Below are positions 26,717-35,534 of a DNA stretch of 64,000 nucleotides, piece by piece. The stretch spans positions 220,093-284,092 of the forward strand of contig CAZAMF010000002.1 in the NCBI GenBank assembly GCA_964486295.1. The letters are read 5' to 3'. The stretch's first letter is position 1, and the number at the start of each line of letters is the position of its first letter. The notes under the pieces were generated by a model. That model saw only the letters and a program-made list of their open reading frames with translations. It was not told the DNA's origin and did no database searches. The position numbers were made by a program, and so were the translations under genes. Source of the stretch: CALBZG01 sp964486295. Its GTDB lineage: Bacteria > Bacillota > Clostridia > Peptostreptococcales > Anaerovoracaceae.

Positions 26717-27784
26717 ATGGATAGAATAAAAGAATTCCAGTATAAGTTACTGGATTGGTATAAAGATGAAGCACGGATCCTCCCTTGGAGGGAAAGTAAA
26801 GATGCATATAAAATCTGGATATCAGAAATAATGCTGCAGCAAACACGAGTTGATGTAGTCATACCGTATTTCAACAGATTTATCGACGAAATACCGGACG
26901 TGTTGGCACTTTCAAAAGTTAGCGAGGAAAAGTTGCTAAAGCTTTGGCAGGGGCTTGGCTATTATAATAGGGCGCTTAATTTGAAAAAAACCGCAATATT
27001 GATCGTCCAAAATCATCAAAGCCGTATTCCGGCAAATCTTGAGAGTTTATTAGCTCTTCCGGGGATTGGAAAATATACTGCAGGCGCGATTCTATCCATC
27101 GCATACGGACAGCCAATAACAGCAGTGGATGGAAATATACTGCGCATTATGGCGAGAATTGGCGCGGTGACGGAAGACATCACCACTGCAAAGACCAAAA
27201 AGCTGCTGGAGTCCGTGGCTATGGAATTGATCCCTTCAGATGATCCCGGCGATTTCAATCAGGCTCTAATGGATGTGGGAGCATCTATTTGCATTCCGAA
27301 TGGAGAACCGAAATGTGCAATCTGCCCGATTATTGAATTTTGTGAAGGAAATCGAAGACATCTGACCCAACTGATTCCTGCCAGAAAAATCAAGAAGTCC
27401 CGGAACATAGAAAAGAAAACCATATTATTGTTATCTTACGGTTCCAAATATGCATTGAGAAAAAGAGAGGCCGGATCACTGCTGCCCAACCTTTGGGAAC
27501 TTCCGAATTTTGACGGCCATCTCACGGAGGATCAGTGCAGGCAAATCCTCCGCGATATGGGAATCAAGGTGATGGCCATGAAAGCACTGAAAAAAACAAA
27601 ACATGTTTTTACTCATTTGGAATGGCATATGATGGGCTATTTTGTCACCATCGCAGAAAATCCAGAAGAAGAGAGTTTCACATGGGCCAGCAAAGAAGAA
27701 ATTAGGACATTATATTCTATCCCGAAAGCATTTCAGTTATACCTCGAGCAGGAGACGGCTGATTATCCTCAACAAGTGCTGTAG
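26717..27784 (+). CDS. mutY: A/G-specific adenine glycosylase MutY
   Basis: Removes adenine mispaired with 8-oxoguanine. 355 aa. The HhH-GPD domain has SEIMLQQTRVDVV with the catalytic Glu, LLALPGIGKYTAGAI and the catalytic-Asp region TAVDGNILRIMARIG. A [4Fe-4S] cluster motif C192-x6-C199-x2-C202-x5-C208 is complete. The C-terminal ~120 residues form a Nudix-like 8-oxoG recognition domain (LLPNLWELPNFDG, KHVFTHLEWHM). The ribosome binding site is weak. It follows katG and has the next gene 15 bp downstream. Confidence 0.95.
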   Translation: MDRIKEFQYKLLDWYKDEARILPWRESKDAYKIWISEIMLQQTRVDVVIPYFNRFIDEIPDVLALSKVSEEKLLKLWQGLGYYNRALNLKKTAILIVQNHQSRIPANLESLLALPGIGKYTAGAILSIAYGQPITAVDGNILRIMARIGAVTEDITTAKTKKLLESVAMELIPSDDPGDFNQALMDVGASICIPNGEPKCAICPIIEFCEGNRRHLTQLIPARKIKKSRNIEKKTILLLSYGSKYALRKREAGSLLPNLWELPNFDGHLTEDQCRQILRDMGIKVMAMKALKKTKHVFTHLEWHMMGYFVTIAENPEEESFTWASKEEIRTLYSIPKAFQLYLEQETADYPQQVL

Positions 27785-27799
27785 AATCGGAGGGCACCC

Positions 27800-28963
27800 A
27801 TGAATTACAGAATCAATCAAAAGAACAATGACCGGCTTTCCATTCTCGGATTTGGCTGTATGAGGTTCGACAAAGATGAAAAAGAAGTGGAGAAACAAAT
27901 CCTTTACGCGATAGAAAACGGAATCAATTATTTCGATACCGCATATATTTATCCGAACAGTGAAATTATACTAGGTAAAATTTTAGCAAAAGGACAACGT
28001 AAAAATGTTAAAATAGCGACTAAAATGCCGCCTTATTTAATCAAAAAAAATTCCGATTTTGATAAAATCTTCAATACCCAGCTGCAGCGTTTGCAAACCG
28101 ATTATATTGACTATTATCTCATGCATATGCTGGCCGATGTGAAAACCTGGAACCGACTTTTGGGCCTTGGATTTCTGGAATGGCTAGAAGATAAAAAGAA
28201 GAGCGGAAAAATATTGAACCTGGGATTTTCATATCATGGAGGCCAGGATGAATTCAGGAACCTGATAGATATTTATAACTGGGATTTTTGCATGATCCAA
28301 TACAATTATCTGGATGAAAATAAGCAGGCAGGCAAGTCAGGTTTGGAATATGCAAGTGCAAAGGGAATGCCGGTCATAATCATGGAACCTTTACGAGGTG
28401 GAAAACTTGTTACAAATATGCCGGATGAGGTGTATAAACATTTTGATCAAGCAGAAGTGAAAAGAACACCGGCTGAGTGGGCTCTCAGATGGGTATGGAA
28501 TCATCCGCAAGTGACCCTGCTGCTTTCCGGTATGAATTCGATGGATATGATCAATGAAAATATAAGAATTGCATCGGATGCCAAATCTGGATCTTTAAAT
28601 GACAAAGAACTATTACTTTTTGAGCAGATCAAGAAGATACTGGAAAAAAAGACAAAAGTTCCTTGCACAGGATGCAATTATTGTATGCCATGCCCGGCAG
28701 GCGTTGATATTCCAACTTGTTTTTCATGCTATAACGACCGCGAAATCGAAGGTAAGATTTCGGCATTAAAAAAATACGTGATGCTGACAAGCCTTAAAAC
28801 ACAGAGCCATAACGCTTCTTTATGCACCAAATGTCGAAAATGCGAAAGTCATTGCCCTCAAAATATTGTCATAAGCGAAGAAATAACCAAGGTTGCCAAA
28901 GTAATGGAAGGAATTTATTATAAGCCGATGCTATATCTGGCGAGAAAATTGATGAAATTGTAA
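27800..28963 (+). CDS. Aldo/keto reductase with C-terminal ferredoxin-like Fe-S domain
   Basis: 387-aa oxidoreductase. The N-terminal ~270 residues are an aldo/keto reductase barrel with FGCMRF, YFDTAYIYPNSE (catalytic Asp/Tyr), KIATKMP and YYLMHML. The C-terminus has two cysteine clusters, CTGCNYCMPCPAGVDIPTC and CTKCRKCESHCPQN, suggesting [4Fe-4S] centres. This class is common in anaerobes and its substrates are mostly unknown. GGAGGG precedes the ATG; the gene is 15 bp after mutY and is probably cotranscribed. Confidence 0.88.
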   Translation: MNYRINQKNNDRLSILGFGCMRFDKDEKEVEKQILYAIENGINYFDTAYIYPNSEIILGKILAKGQRKNVKIATKMPPYLIKKNSDFDKIFNTQLQRLQTDYIDYYLMHMLADVKTWNRLLGLGFLEWLEDKKKSGKILNLGFSYHGGQDEFRNLIDIYNWDFCMIQYNYLDENKQAGKSGLEYASAKGMPVIIMEPLRGGKLVTNMPDEVYKHFDQAEVKRTPAEWALRWVWNHPQVTLLLSGMNSMDMINENIRIASDAKSGSLNDKELLLFEQIKKILEKKTKVPCTGCNYCMPCPAGVDIPTCFSCYNDREIEGKISALKKYVMLTSLKTQSHNASLCTKCRKCESHCPQNIVISEEITKVAKVMEGIYYKPMLYLARKLMKL

Positions 28964-29009
28964 AGTGGTGGGAATCGAAGTAAATCAAACCGATACCAGG
29001 AGGAAATAA

Positions 29010-29534
29010 ATGAATATTGAAGAATTATTTCAAAAAAGTGTTGAATTTCACGGGCATAGCTGCCCAGGATTAGCGATCGGTGTCAGGGCAGCCGCTGAAG
29101 CAAAAAGAATTATGGGAATTGAGCATTCCGAAGATGAGGAAATTGTATGCATCACTGAAAATGATGCCTGTGGAGTAGACGGGATACAAGCTGTTTTAGG
29201 GTGCACAACCGGAAAAGGGAATCTAATACTTAGATTGCGCGGAAAGCATGCGTACTCTTTTTTCAACAGGAGAAATGGGGATCGTATACGGTTAGCTCTA
29301 AAAGATTTACCTAAAATGGAAAGCAGAGAAAGTAAACAGAGATTCATACTTGAAGCGCCTTTTGTTGAAATATTTACACTGGAAAAACCAAAATATGAAC
29401 TGCCTGAAGAGGCCCGGCTGTTCCAGTCGTATTGTTGCGAGATATGCGGAGAAAGTACAGCAGAACCTTATATCAGACTTCAAAACGGCAAAAAAGTGTG
29501 TTTGGATTGTCTCGTAGATTACAATAGAATCTAA
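29010..29534 (+). CDS. FmdE-family protein with C-terminal zinc ribbon
   Basis: 174-aa protein of the FmdE family. The signature FHGHSCPGLAIGVRAAAEA opens the domain and ENDACGVDGIQAVLGCT follows. Near the C-terminus CCEICGE and CLDCLVDY form a four-cysteine zinc ribbon. FmdE was named from the formylmethanofuran dehydrogenase operon, but stand-alone copies occur in many anaerobes without methanogenesis, where the role is unclear; metal or molybdopterin handling has been suggested. No fmd/fwd genes are in the window. AGGAGG ribosome binding site. Confidence 0.85.
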   Translation: MNIEELFQKSVEFHGHSCPGLAIGVRAAAEAKRIMGIEHSEDEEIVCITENDACGVDGIQAVLGCTTGKGNLILRLRGKHAYSFFNRRNGDRIRLALKDLPKMESRESKQRFILEAPFVEIFTLEKPKYELPEEARLFQSYCCEICGESTAEPYIRLQNGKKVCLDCLVDYNRI

Positions 29535-29602
29535 TAGAAACAAAAAGTTATATTAATAAAGAAGTTGAATCACTTAAAGTGTTTTAGAAAAGGAGGCAGA
29601 TC

Positions 29603-30088
29603 ATGAACATATTGGAAAATGTAATCAGCTTGGAAAATGAAGGAGAAAACTACTATCGGAAGCAAGCCGAAATGAATCAGGAAAACCAGTTGTATAAAAT
29701 TTGTATAATGCTAGCTGAAGATGAAAAAAAACATGCGGAGATTTTGCTGAATAAGTTGAATTCTCTGCCCTATATTCTGAAGGATACAGAGATAGATACT
29801 GGGTACAGCCAACTGTTTAAAGACACCAAAAAATTTATAGTCGAGGGCAAACAGGATCCTGGCCAGCTTGATTTTTACAGAAAGGCCACAGACCTGGAAA
29901 TGAAAAGTATTCATCTTTATACGGATTTATTATTGAAAGCGGAAGATAGTAAGGACAAAGAACTATTTGAATTCCTGATCAAGGAGGAAAAAAAGCATTA
30001 TGAACTGCTTGATGGTTTGTCTGAAATGCTTAGAAATTCTGAAGAGTGGGTCGAAAATGCTGAATTCGGAGTCAGAAAGGAATATTGA
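29603..30088 (+). CDS. Ferritin-like/rubrerythrin-type diiron protein
   Basis: 161-aa, all-helical protein. Two helix pairs carry ferritin-like metal motifs: SLENEGENYYRKQA with EDEKKHAEILL, and TDLEMKSIHLYTDLL with EEKKHYELLDGL. This is the rubrerythrin four-helix bundle without the C-terminal rubredoxin domain. Such proteins often reduce peroxide or store iron in anaerobes, which fits the neighbouring katG. Strong AAAGGAGG ribosome binding site. Precise activity is not established. Confidence 0.75.
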   Translation: MNILENVISLENEGENYYRKQAEMNQENQLYKICIMLAEDEKKHAEILLNKLNSLPYILKDTEIDTGYSQLFKDTKKFIVEGKQDPGQLDFYRKATDLEMKSIHLYTDLLLKAEDSKDKELFEFLIKEEKKHYELLDGLSEMLRNSEEWVENAEFGVRKEY

Positions 30089-30226
30089 TTCCAAGCACTG
30101 AAGCGAATTCACCGTGCATATTTTAAGCAGGAAGGGGTAACTAATACATAGATCAGCATGGCAAAAGTACTATAGTCTGATGGAATATAGTCCGTTTGGT
30201 TCATTTTAATCAATAGGAGGTGCAAC

Positions 30227-31543
30227 ATGAAAAAAACTGTTTCTTTAGTTTTGCTTTGTTTCGTGCTGGTTATGGGATTTACATTTGTAGAGATTCCTGC
30301 ATATGCAGCCACCGGCACAGAAAGCGAATCTGTTTTTGAGAATATCGATTATCAGAAATCGCCTGAAATCAGGGTGATTCTGGATGGCGAGCAACTCGTT
30401 TTCGATGTCAACCCTACAATTGTCCAGGGCAGGACACTGGTGCCGATGAGAGCGATCTTCGAAGCGTTCGGACTGACAGTTAACTGGGATGAAATCAACG
30501 GTATCGCCCAGGGGACAACATCAGGAACATCGATATCCTTTACAATTGGCAGTAACAAAGTACTTGTAAACGGAGAAGAAAAAACGATTGATGTTCCCGC
30601 AAAAATTATTGATGAAAGAACAATGATCCCGCTCCGATTTCTTTCCGAAAATATGGGGTATCATGTTTTGTGGATCGGCGATTCCAACCTGATTCTACTC
30701 AGCAAAAACGATATCATTGAATGGCGATATGATGGCTATGAGACGGTTGAACCGTACAAAGAATATGAAAGCAAATATATTAACGGAGAAAAAACTGCAA
30801 TAACCAGATATAACGGGATCAATCATCAGGTTAAATTTGTTAATTTGTACAGCGCGGATGGACGTCTGATACCAAATGTGCCGGAATTCAACATACCGCA
30901 TTACGGCACGGGTTGGTATCTTGTGTCACCTTATGTCGGAAAAACTTATTGGATCGATATCGATCAAGTGATTGGAGTCTATGGAAAGACTGATTTTTAT
31001 GAACCTGATAGTTTCGCCTCCATCGAAAGCGACTTGATTCGTCAAACTGCAGCCACAGGAAATTACATTAAAGTAAAAATCGAAGAACATTATTTTGATT
31101 TGGATGACTGGAACAAGATGGGTGTTCATTCAAATCCGGATCTAAGTGCTGTTATCGACAAGAAATCGCTGGACGGTACCATAATCAAAAGCGATGACAC
31201 CATATTCAAAGTCACAGTGAATGATCAATACACTGGATTGATATTATTCAGTGATTTGCTGGGACCGCTGCTTAATCCGGAAAAGGGCGATATCTACACA
31301 GTCCTGACAAAGGATCCGAGATCGACATTCAAATGGACTGATGATACGTGGCAAAGATTGAAGGGTGAAAATGCATGGACAGGAATGACAAAAGACATGC
31401 TGCTCGTTCAAAAGCAAAGTACAGCTGATAAATCGACAAAATTAACCACAAGGTTTTCTGTTTATGAGCTTTGGGTTTACGAGTACGAATATGTGGATTC
31501 GGTTTACCTGTTTGATAATGGCATTTTAAGCACGATGTGGTAG
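30227..31543 (+). CDS. Secreted protein with copper amine oxidase N-terminal (stalk) domain
   Basis: 438 aa with a signal peptide (ending near IPAYAATG). Residues ~40-165 are a CuAO_N1-type domain with two beta repeats (QGRTLVPMRAIFEAFGL and DERTMIPLRFLSENMGY). These domains bind surfaces or peptidoglycan and are not oxidases. The remaining ~270 residues resemble nothing I recognise. The first ~190 residues closely match those of the L,D-transpeptidase gene at 42600, including the trailing DIIEWR...KYING segment, so the two are paralogues with different C-termini. AGGAGGTG ribosome binding site; terminator follows. Confidence 0.7.
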   Translation: MKKTVSLVLLCFVLVMGFTFVEIPAYAATGTESESVFENIDYQKSPEIRVILDGEQLVFDVNPTIVQGRTLVPMRAIFEAFGLTVNWDEINGIAQGTTSGTSISFTIGSNKVLVNGEEKTIDVPAKIIDERTMIPLRFLSENMGYHVLWIGDSNLILLSKNDIIEWRYDGYETVEPYKEYESKYINGEKTAITRYNGINHQVKFVNLYSADGRLIPNVPEFNIPHYGTGWYLVSPYVGKTYWIDIDQVIGVYGKTDFYEPDSFASIESDLIRQTAATGNYIKVKIEEHYFDLDDWNKMGVHSNPDLSAVIDKKSLDGTIIKSDDTIFKVTVNDQYTGLILFSDLLGPLLNPEKGDIYTVLTKDPRSTFKWTDDTWQRLKGENAWTGMTKDMLLVQKQSTADKSTKLTTRFSVYELWVYEYEYVDSVYLFDNGILSTMW

Positions 31544-31557
31544 TTAAGATACATGTT

Positions 31558-31607
31558 AACGGGCAGGCAGATTCCGGGCGGAATCGAAAACCTGCCCGTT
31601 TTCTTTC
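31558..31607 (+). terminator. Intrinsic terminator after the stalk-domain gene
   Basis: AACGGGCAGG (31558-31567) pairs with CCTGCCCGTT (31591-31600), with an inner GATTCC/GGAATC stem, followed by TTTTCTTTC. Strong two-part hairpin. Confidence 0.85.
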
Positions 31608-31639
31608 GGAACAACTATTTAATCATAAAGGGAGACAGA

Positions 31640-32650
31640 ATGGAAAAATCAGTTAAAAAAGTTATTCTCACAATTTCTGCAGGTTTGTTGCTCCTTTTAG
31701 CTTTGATCATTATCAATCAACTGTATCAGATTTTTATGATAACTTCTGCGTTAAACCCGATTTTGGGCAAGATTGTAACGACTTTATTAGGTGTCATTTT
31801 TACGGTCATGCTTTTTTTGCCCATCATTGGTTTTGCCAGGCTGCAGAAACCACTGGAAATACCGGATGAATCAGACCAGTCGGCATATCTTTCCTATTTG
31901 ATGCTTCTGAAAAAGAGATTAGAGAAAAATAAAAATCTGATATCTTCCGGATACCGATTCGACGACACAAAAGATCTGAAAAATCAGATTGAAGAGGCGT
32001 TGGAATTGTTGGATAGAGAAGCTTTGAAAGCAATGAACGAAGCTTCATCAACTGTGTTTATAACAACTTCTGTATCACAAAATGGTGCTTTGGACAGCTT
32101 TTTCGTACTATTCAGCATATCAAAACTGATATGGAAAATTAGCCATATATATAATCAGAAACCCAACATCAAAGAAATATTTTATTTATATGCAAATGTA
32201 GCTGTCACTGTTTTTATGGCCAGGGAGCTTGAAGACCTTGATTTCCTGGATGATGAAATTGAACCGATCATCGATTCTTTGATAGGCGGTACTTTGAGCG
32301 CATTTGTACCGGGAGCATCGGCCGTTGCCAGCATTGTTATCAATTCATTGATCCAAGGAACCGCGAATGCTTTTCTTGCTTTACGGGTAGGCGCTATTAC
32401 TAAACGCTATTCAAGGGCGTTGACAAAAGCAGACCGGAGGACTATTAAAAGATCAGCTACGATTGAATCGGTATCCTTGCTCAGAAAAATAGTGCAGCAA
32501 AATTCGGTATCGATTGTTAAAGCGTTTGCAGCCGCGTCCAAAAAAGCCACCATTGACAGAACAATTGATAAAATAAAAACTGGGGCCAGCAAAACCGGAG
32601 ATTTTGTAAAAGATATTTTTAGCGGCAATAAGGAGAGTGATCAGGTGTGA
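31640..32650 (+). CDS. Membrane protein, DUF697-like
   Basis: 336-aa protein with two N-terminal membrane segments (ISAGLLLLLALIIINQLYQI and IVTTLLGVIFTVMLFLPIIG). The later part (SQNGALDSFFVLFSISKLIW, then a glycine/alanine-rich hydrophobic hairpin GGTLSAFVPGASAVASIVIN) resembles the DUF697 domain found in YcjF-like and some GTPase-linked proteins. No GTPase domain is present. ATG 31640 is preceded by AAGGGAG; the frame continues upstream through the terminator hairpin, which is not coding. It overlaps the next gene by 4 bp, so the two are likely coexpressed. Function unknown. Confidence 0.55.
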   Translation: MEKSVKKVILTISAGLLLLLALIIINQLYQIFMITSALNPILGKIVTTLLGVIFTVMLFLPIIGFARLQKPLEIPDESDQSAYLSYLMLLKKRLEKNKNLISSGYRFDDTKDLKNQIEEALELLDREALKAMNEASSTVFITTSVSQNGALDSFFVLFSISKLIWKISHIYNQKPNIKEIFYLYANVAVTVFMARELEDLDFLDDEIEPIIDSLIGGTLSAFVPGASAVASIVINSLIQGTANAFLALRVGAITKRYSRALTKADRRTIKRSATIESVSLLRKIVQQNSVSIVKAFAAASKKATIDRTIDKIKTGASKTGDFVKDIFSGNKESDQV

Positions 32651-34779
32651 GGACGGTTTTATTTACGATCATCATGGTATTTCTGTTGGGTATAAGTTTA
32701 TGCCCGGCGCAGGTTCATGCGTCAGAAACATCGGGATTTGGTGATACCGGCATCAGATTGGTCATAGACGGTCGTGATATTTCTGCATCTGTCGCCCCAA
32801 TGATCATCAATGCCAGGACAGTGGTACCGGTGCGGGTCATATCCGAAGAACTTGGCGCCGATGTTTTTTGGGATGATCTATCGAGAACGGTTTTTATACA
32901 GAAAGGCAATCGTTCTGTTCGGCTTCGAATAGACAAATATCTAGTCGAATATACAGTTGATGGATTAAAAAGTTACGGCTTAAGCGATATAACGCCGAAA
33001 ATTTATTCAGATCGGACATTTGTACCGCTTAGACTAATCAGCAACGCGTTGGGAGTTGGAATTGACTGGGACGAAATAACTCGAACAGTAAATGTAGATT
33101 CGGATACGCCTTCCGATATTGTTTCTTTTTTTAATATGAAATTGGAATCTGTAGCACCCGGACAAGAAATAACCGGAAAGACGAACCTCCGTTCAGCCAT
33201 ACCGGTTCAATACTCAGATAAAGCAGAGTTGCTCAAATATCTGCTTCTGGAACCCGGCTCAGGAAGCGGATTTGTTATAACAAGTGAGAGCAACCCGGAA
33301 GAAACTGCTGAATGGCTTCCATCGCTGAATGACAATGGAGACAGAGTGCTGGTGTCCGCCATATATGATGTCAATGGTGCTTTTTTATGCGGCGACGCTC
33401 TGCCCGTCAAGGTAAATGTTACGCCTTCTATTGCGTTGACAGGAATGTTCCCTGGTCAGATCATCAATGACGGTATCAGTATCGGAACTATCCTTAATTT
33501 TTCGGCTGCCTATATAAAATATGAATTCACGAATACGGATAACGGAAAAATATTTACCACGACCGCGCAGGATCCGGCCGGTCTTTATCGATGGGAACCA
33601 AAGACTGAATTTAATGGAAATGTTTCGGTTAAAGCTTATGCTTTCGATGAGAACGATAGGTCTTATGAATCTTCTGTTATGAATGTCCGCGTACAGACTC
33701 AGGCCAGGATAACATTGAACGGAATCAGCCCTGGAGAATTGGTCGATAGCCCTGTGAATCTATCGGCATCCAGAAATTTCGAAGTCGTTGAGACGGAATA
33801 CTGCCTTTTGGATCCTGAAACAGGAAACGAATTAAGTCTCTTTAAAACAGATTACCGAAATTTTACATGGTTCCCGGGAACAGATCTGGCAGGTAAAAAA
33901 GAAGTGTACGTGAAAGCAAAGGGTACAGATGGAACTTTATATAGCAGCAGTCCGATACCGATTATCGTTTCGGGGAATCCAAAGCTTCTGATTCAGGGGA
34001 TCGGACCCAATCAGGTTCTTACGACAACAGGGAATGGAACTACTGGTGTACGATTAAAGGCTATCAGCAATGTACCGTTGAAAATTGTGAAATTTATTGC
34101 ATCGGATGCAACCACAGGTAAAACAAAAATCCTTGCTGAATTAAGCGACGTCACAAAAGAATTCACATATATGCCGACAGATAATGACTCTGGGAAATGG
34201 AGAATCAAGGCAATCGGTACAGGAGAAGGAGGTCTGATTCTGTCATCTGAAGAAGTGCCGTTTACTGTATACGCAGGAAAGATTCATCCGGCTGAACCGC
34301 TCACTGATAAAAGCAAATTTCTTGGCCTGGCATCAGATCTTGCAATCAAAGACTGGAGACGTTCAGGTATGTCAGCAGCGCTGCAAACCGCTCAATCGAT
34401 TCTGGAAACAGGGTGGGGACAAAGTGTTCCGGTGGATAAATATAACGGAAGATTTTCATATAATCTTTTTGGAATCAAGGGAGAAGGTCCTGCCGGTTCA
34501 GTCATATCCAACACCTGGGAGGAGTATAATGGCGTATCATATCGTATCGATGCGAAATTTAGGGCATATTATAATATTGCCGAAAGCTGGTCCGATCATA
34601 ATAACCTTCTGATGACAAAGGAGCGGTATTCCGCTTACAGAGGAGTCATGTACGACAGCACCCTGGGTGCGTGGGCACTGAAAAGAGCCGGCTATGCAAC
34701 CGACTCCCAATATCCGGTTAAATTAATAAAAATCATTACTCAGTATAATTTGAAAGAACTCGACAGAGTATCCATTTAG
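32647..34779 (+). CDS. Secreted cell-wall glucosaminidase with copper amine oxidase N-type domain
   Basis: 710-aa exported protein (signal peptide to about AQVHASETS). Residues ~30-165 form a CuAO_N1-type domain (NARTVVPVRVISEELGA and SDRTFVPLRLISNALGV). About 370 residues of repeated beta-sandwich-like segments follow, each starting near a TGMFPGQ, NGISPGE or QGIGPNQ turn. The C-terminal ~150 residues are a FlgJ/LytG-type endo-beta-N-acetylglucosaminidase (SAALQTAQSILETGWGQSVP, NLFGIKGEG, YDSTLGAWALKRAGYATDSQ). It probably remodels peptidoglycan. GTG start at 32647 overlaps the upstream stop. Confidence 0.8.
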   Translation: MRTVLFTIIMVFLLGISLCPAQVHASETSGFGDTGIRLVIDGRDISASVAPMIINARTVVPVRVISEELGADVFWDDLSRTVFIQKGNRSVRLRIDKYLVEYTVDGLKSYGLSDITPKIYSDRTFVPLRLISNALGVGIDWDEITRTVNVDSDTPSDIVSFFNMKLESVAPGQEITGKTNLRSAIPVQYSDKAELLKYLLLEPGSGSGFVITSESNPEETAEWLPSLNDNGDRVLVSAIYDVNGAFLCGDALPVKVNVTPSIALTGMFPGQIINDGISIGTILNFSAAYIKYEFTNTDNGKIFTTTAQDPAGLYRWEPKTEFNGNVSVKAYAFDENDRSYESSVMNVRVQTQARITLNGISPGELVDSPVNLSASRNFEVVETEYCLLDPETGNELSLFKTDYRNFTWFPGTDLAGKKEVYVKAKGTDGTLYSSSPIPIIVSGNPKLLIQGIGPNQVLTTTGNGTTGVRLKAISNVPLKIVKFIASDATTGKTKILAELSDVTKEFTYMPTDNDSGKWRIKAIGTGEGGLILSSEEVPFTVYAGKIHPAEPLTDKSKFLGLASDLAIKDWRRSGMSAALQTAQSILETGWGQSVPVDKYNGRFSYNLFGIKGEGPAGSVISNTWEEYNGVSYRIDAKFRAYYNIAESWSDHNNLLMTKERYSAYRGVMYDSTLGAWALKRAGYATDSQYPVKLIKIITQYNLKELDRVSI

Positions 34780-34805
34780 CAATGATATGAAAGCAGGTGA
34801 TCAAA

Positions 34806-35465
34806 ATGTATTTTACAGACAGAAAAGATGCCGGTTTGAAATTGGCTAAGAAATTGCTGCAATATAAAGATAAAGATGTAGTTGTTTTTGCTCTTCCAAG
34901 AGGCGGTGTTGTTTTAGGAGTTGAAATCGCAAACGAACTTCATGCGCCGCTGGATCTAATGATTACTAAAAAAATCGGGCATCCGTATAATCCTGAATAT
35001 GCGATCTGTGCTGTAGGCGAATCCGGCTCTCCCATTTGCAATCCGAGAGAATTGGAGACCGTCGACAAGTTGTGGTTTCATGCAGAAGTTGACAGAATTC
35101 GGGGTGAAATAGAAAGAAGAAAAGAAGCTTATCATATCAGAAATATCGGCACTCCGCCCGGTTCGCTAAAAGGGAAAATAGCAATTCTTGTTGATGACGG
35201 TGTTGCCACCGGTCTGACTATGAAAGCTGCGATCTATGAAGCCCGACTGAGAAATCCGGAAAAAATAGTGGTAGCAGTACCGGTTACGCCATCGGATACG
35301 GCGGAAGAATTAAAAGTTGAAGCTGACGAACTGGTTTCTGTACTGATCGACGAAAATTATCTGGGCGCAGTCGGTGCATATTATATGAATTTCTATCAGG
35401 TAGATGATAAAGAAGTTCTGGATTTATTAAGCCAGGTAAAAATAGGGCATGACTCAAAAATGTAA
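34806..35465 (+). CDS. Phosphoribosyltransferase-domain protein
   Basis: 219-aa PRTase-fold protein. It shows an N-terminal FALPRGGVVLGVEIANEL segment, KKIGHPYNPEYAICAVGE, and the PRPP-binding loop AILVDDGVATGLTM. This subfamily is annotated only as putative phosphoribosyl transferase and has no settled substrate. ATG 34806 has AGGTGA 5 nt upstream; GTG 34797 is the alternative. The gene ends 35 bp before the -35 box of the structured RNA and is followed by a release-factor-like gene, a grouping discussed as a finding. Confidence 0.8.
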   Translation: MYFTDRKDAGLKLAKKLLQYKDKDVVVFALPRGGVVLGVEIANELHAPLDLMITKKIGHPYNPEYAICAVGESGSPICNPRELETVDKLWFHAEVDRIRGEIERRKEAYHIRNIGTPPGSLKGKIAILVDDGVATGLTMKAAIYEARLRNPEKIVVAVPVTPSDTAEELKVEADELVSVLIDENYLGAVGAYYMNFYQVDDKEVLDLLSQVKIGHDSKM

Positions 35466-35499
35466 TAATCAGGTAATTAAAAATATTCTGATAAATATA

Positions 35500-35528
35500 T
35501 TGACAAAATGATTTTCATGTAATATTAT
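35500..35528 (+). promoter_or_regulatory. Strong sigma-A promoter of the structured RNA
   Basis: TTGACA (35500-35505) and TATTAT (35523-35528) with a 17-bp spacer. This is the best -35/-10 pair in the window. Transcription should begin near 35535, about 395 nt upstream of the next gene. Confidence 0.8.
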
Positions 35529-35534
35529 AAAGAC

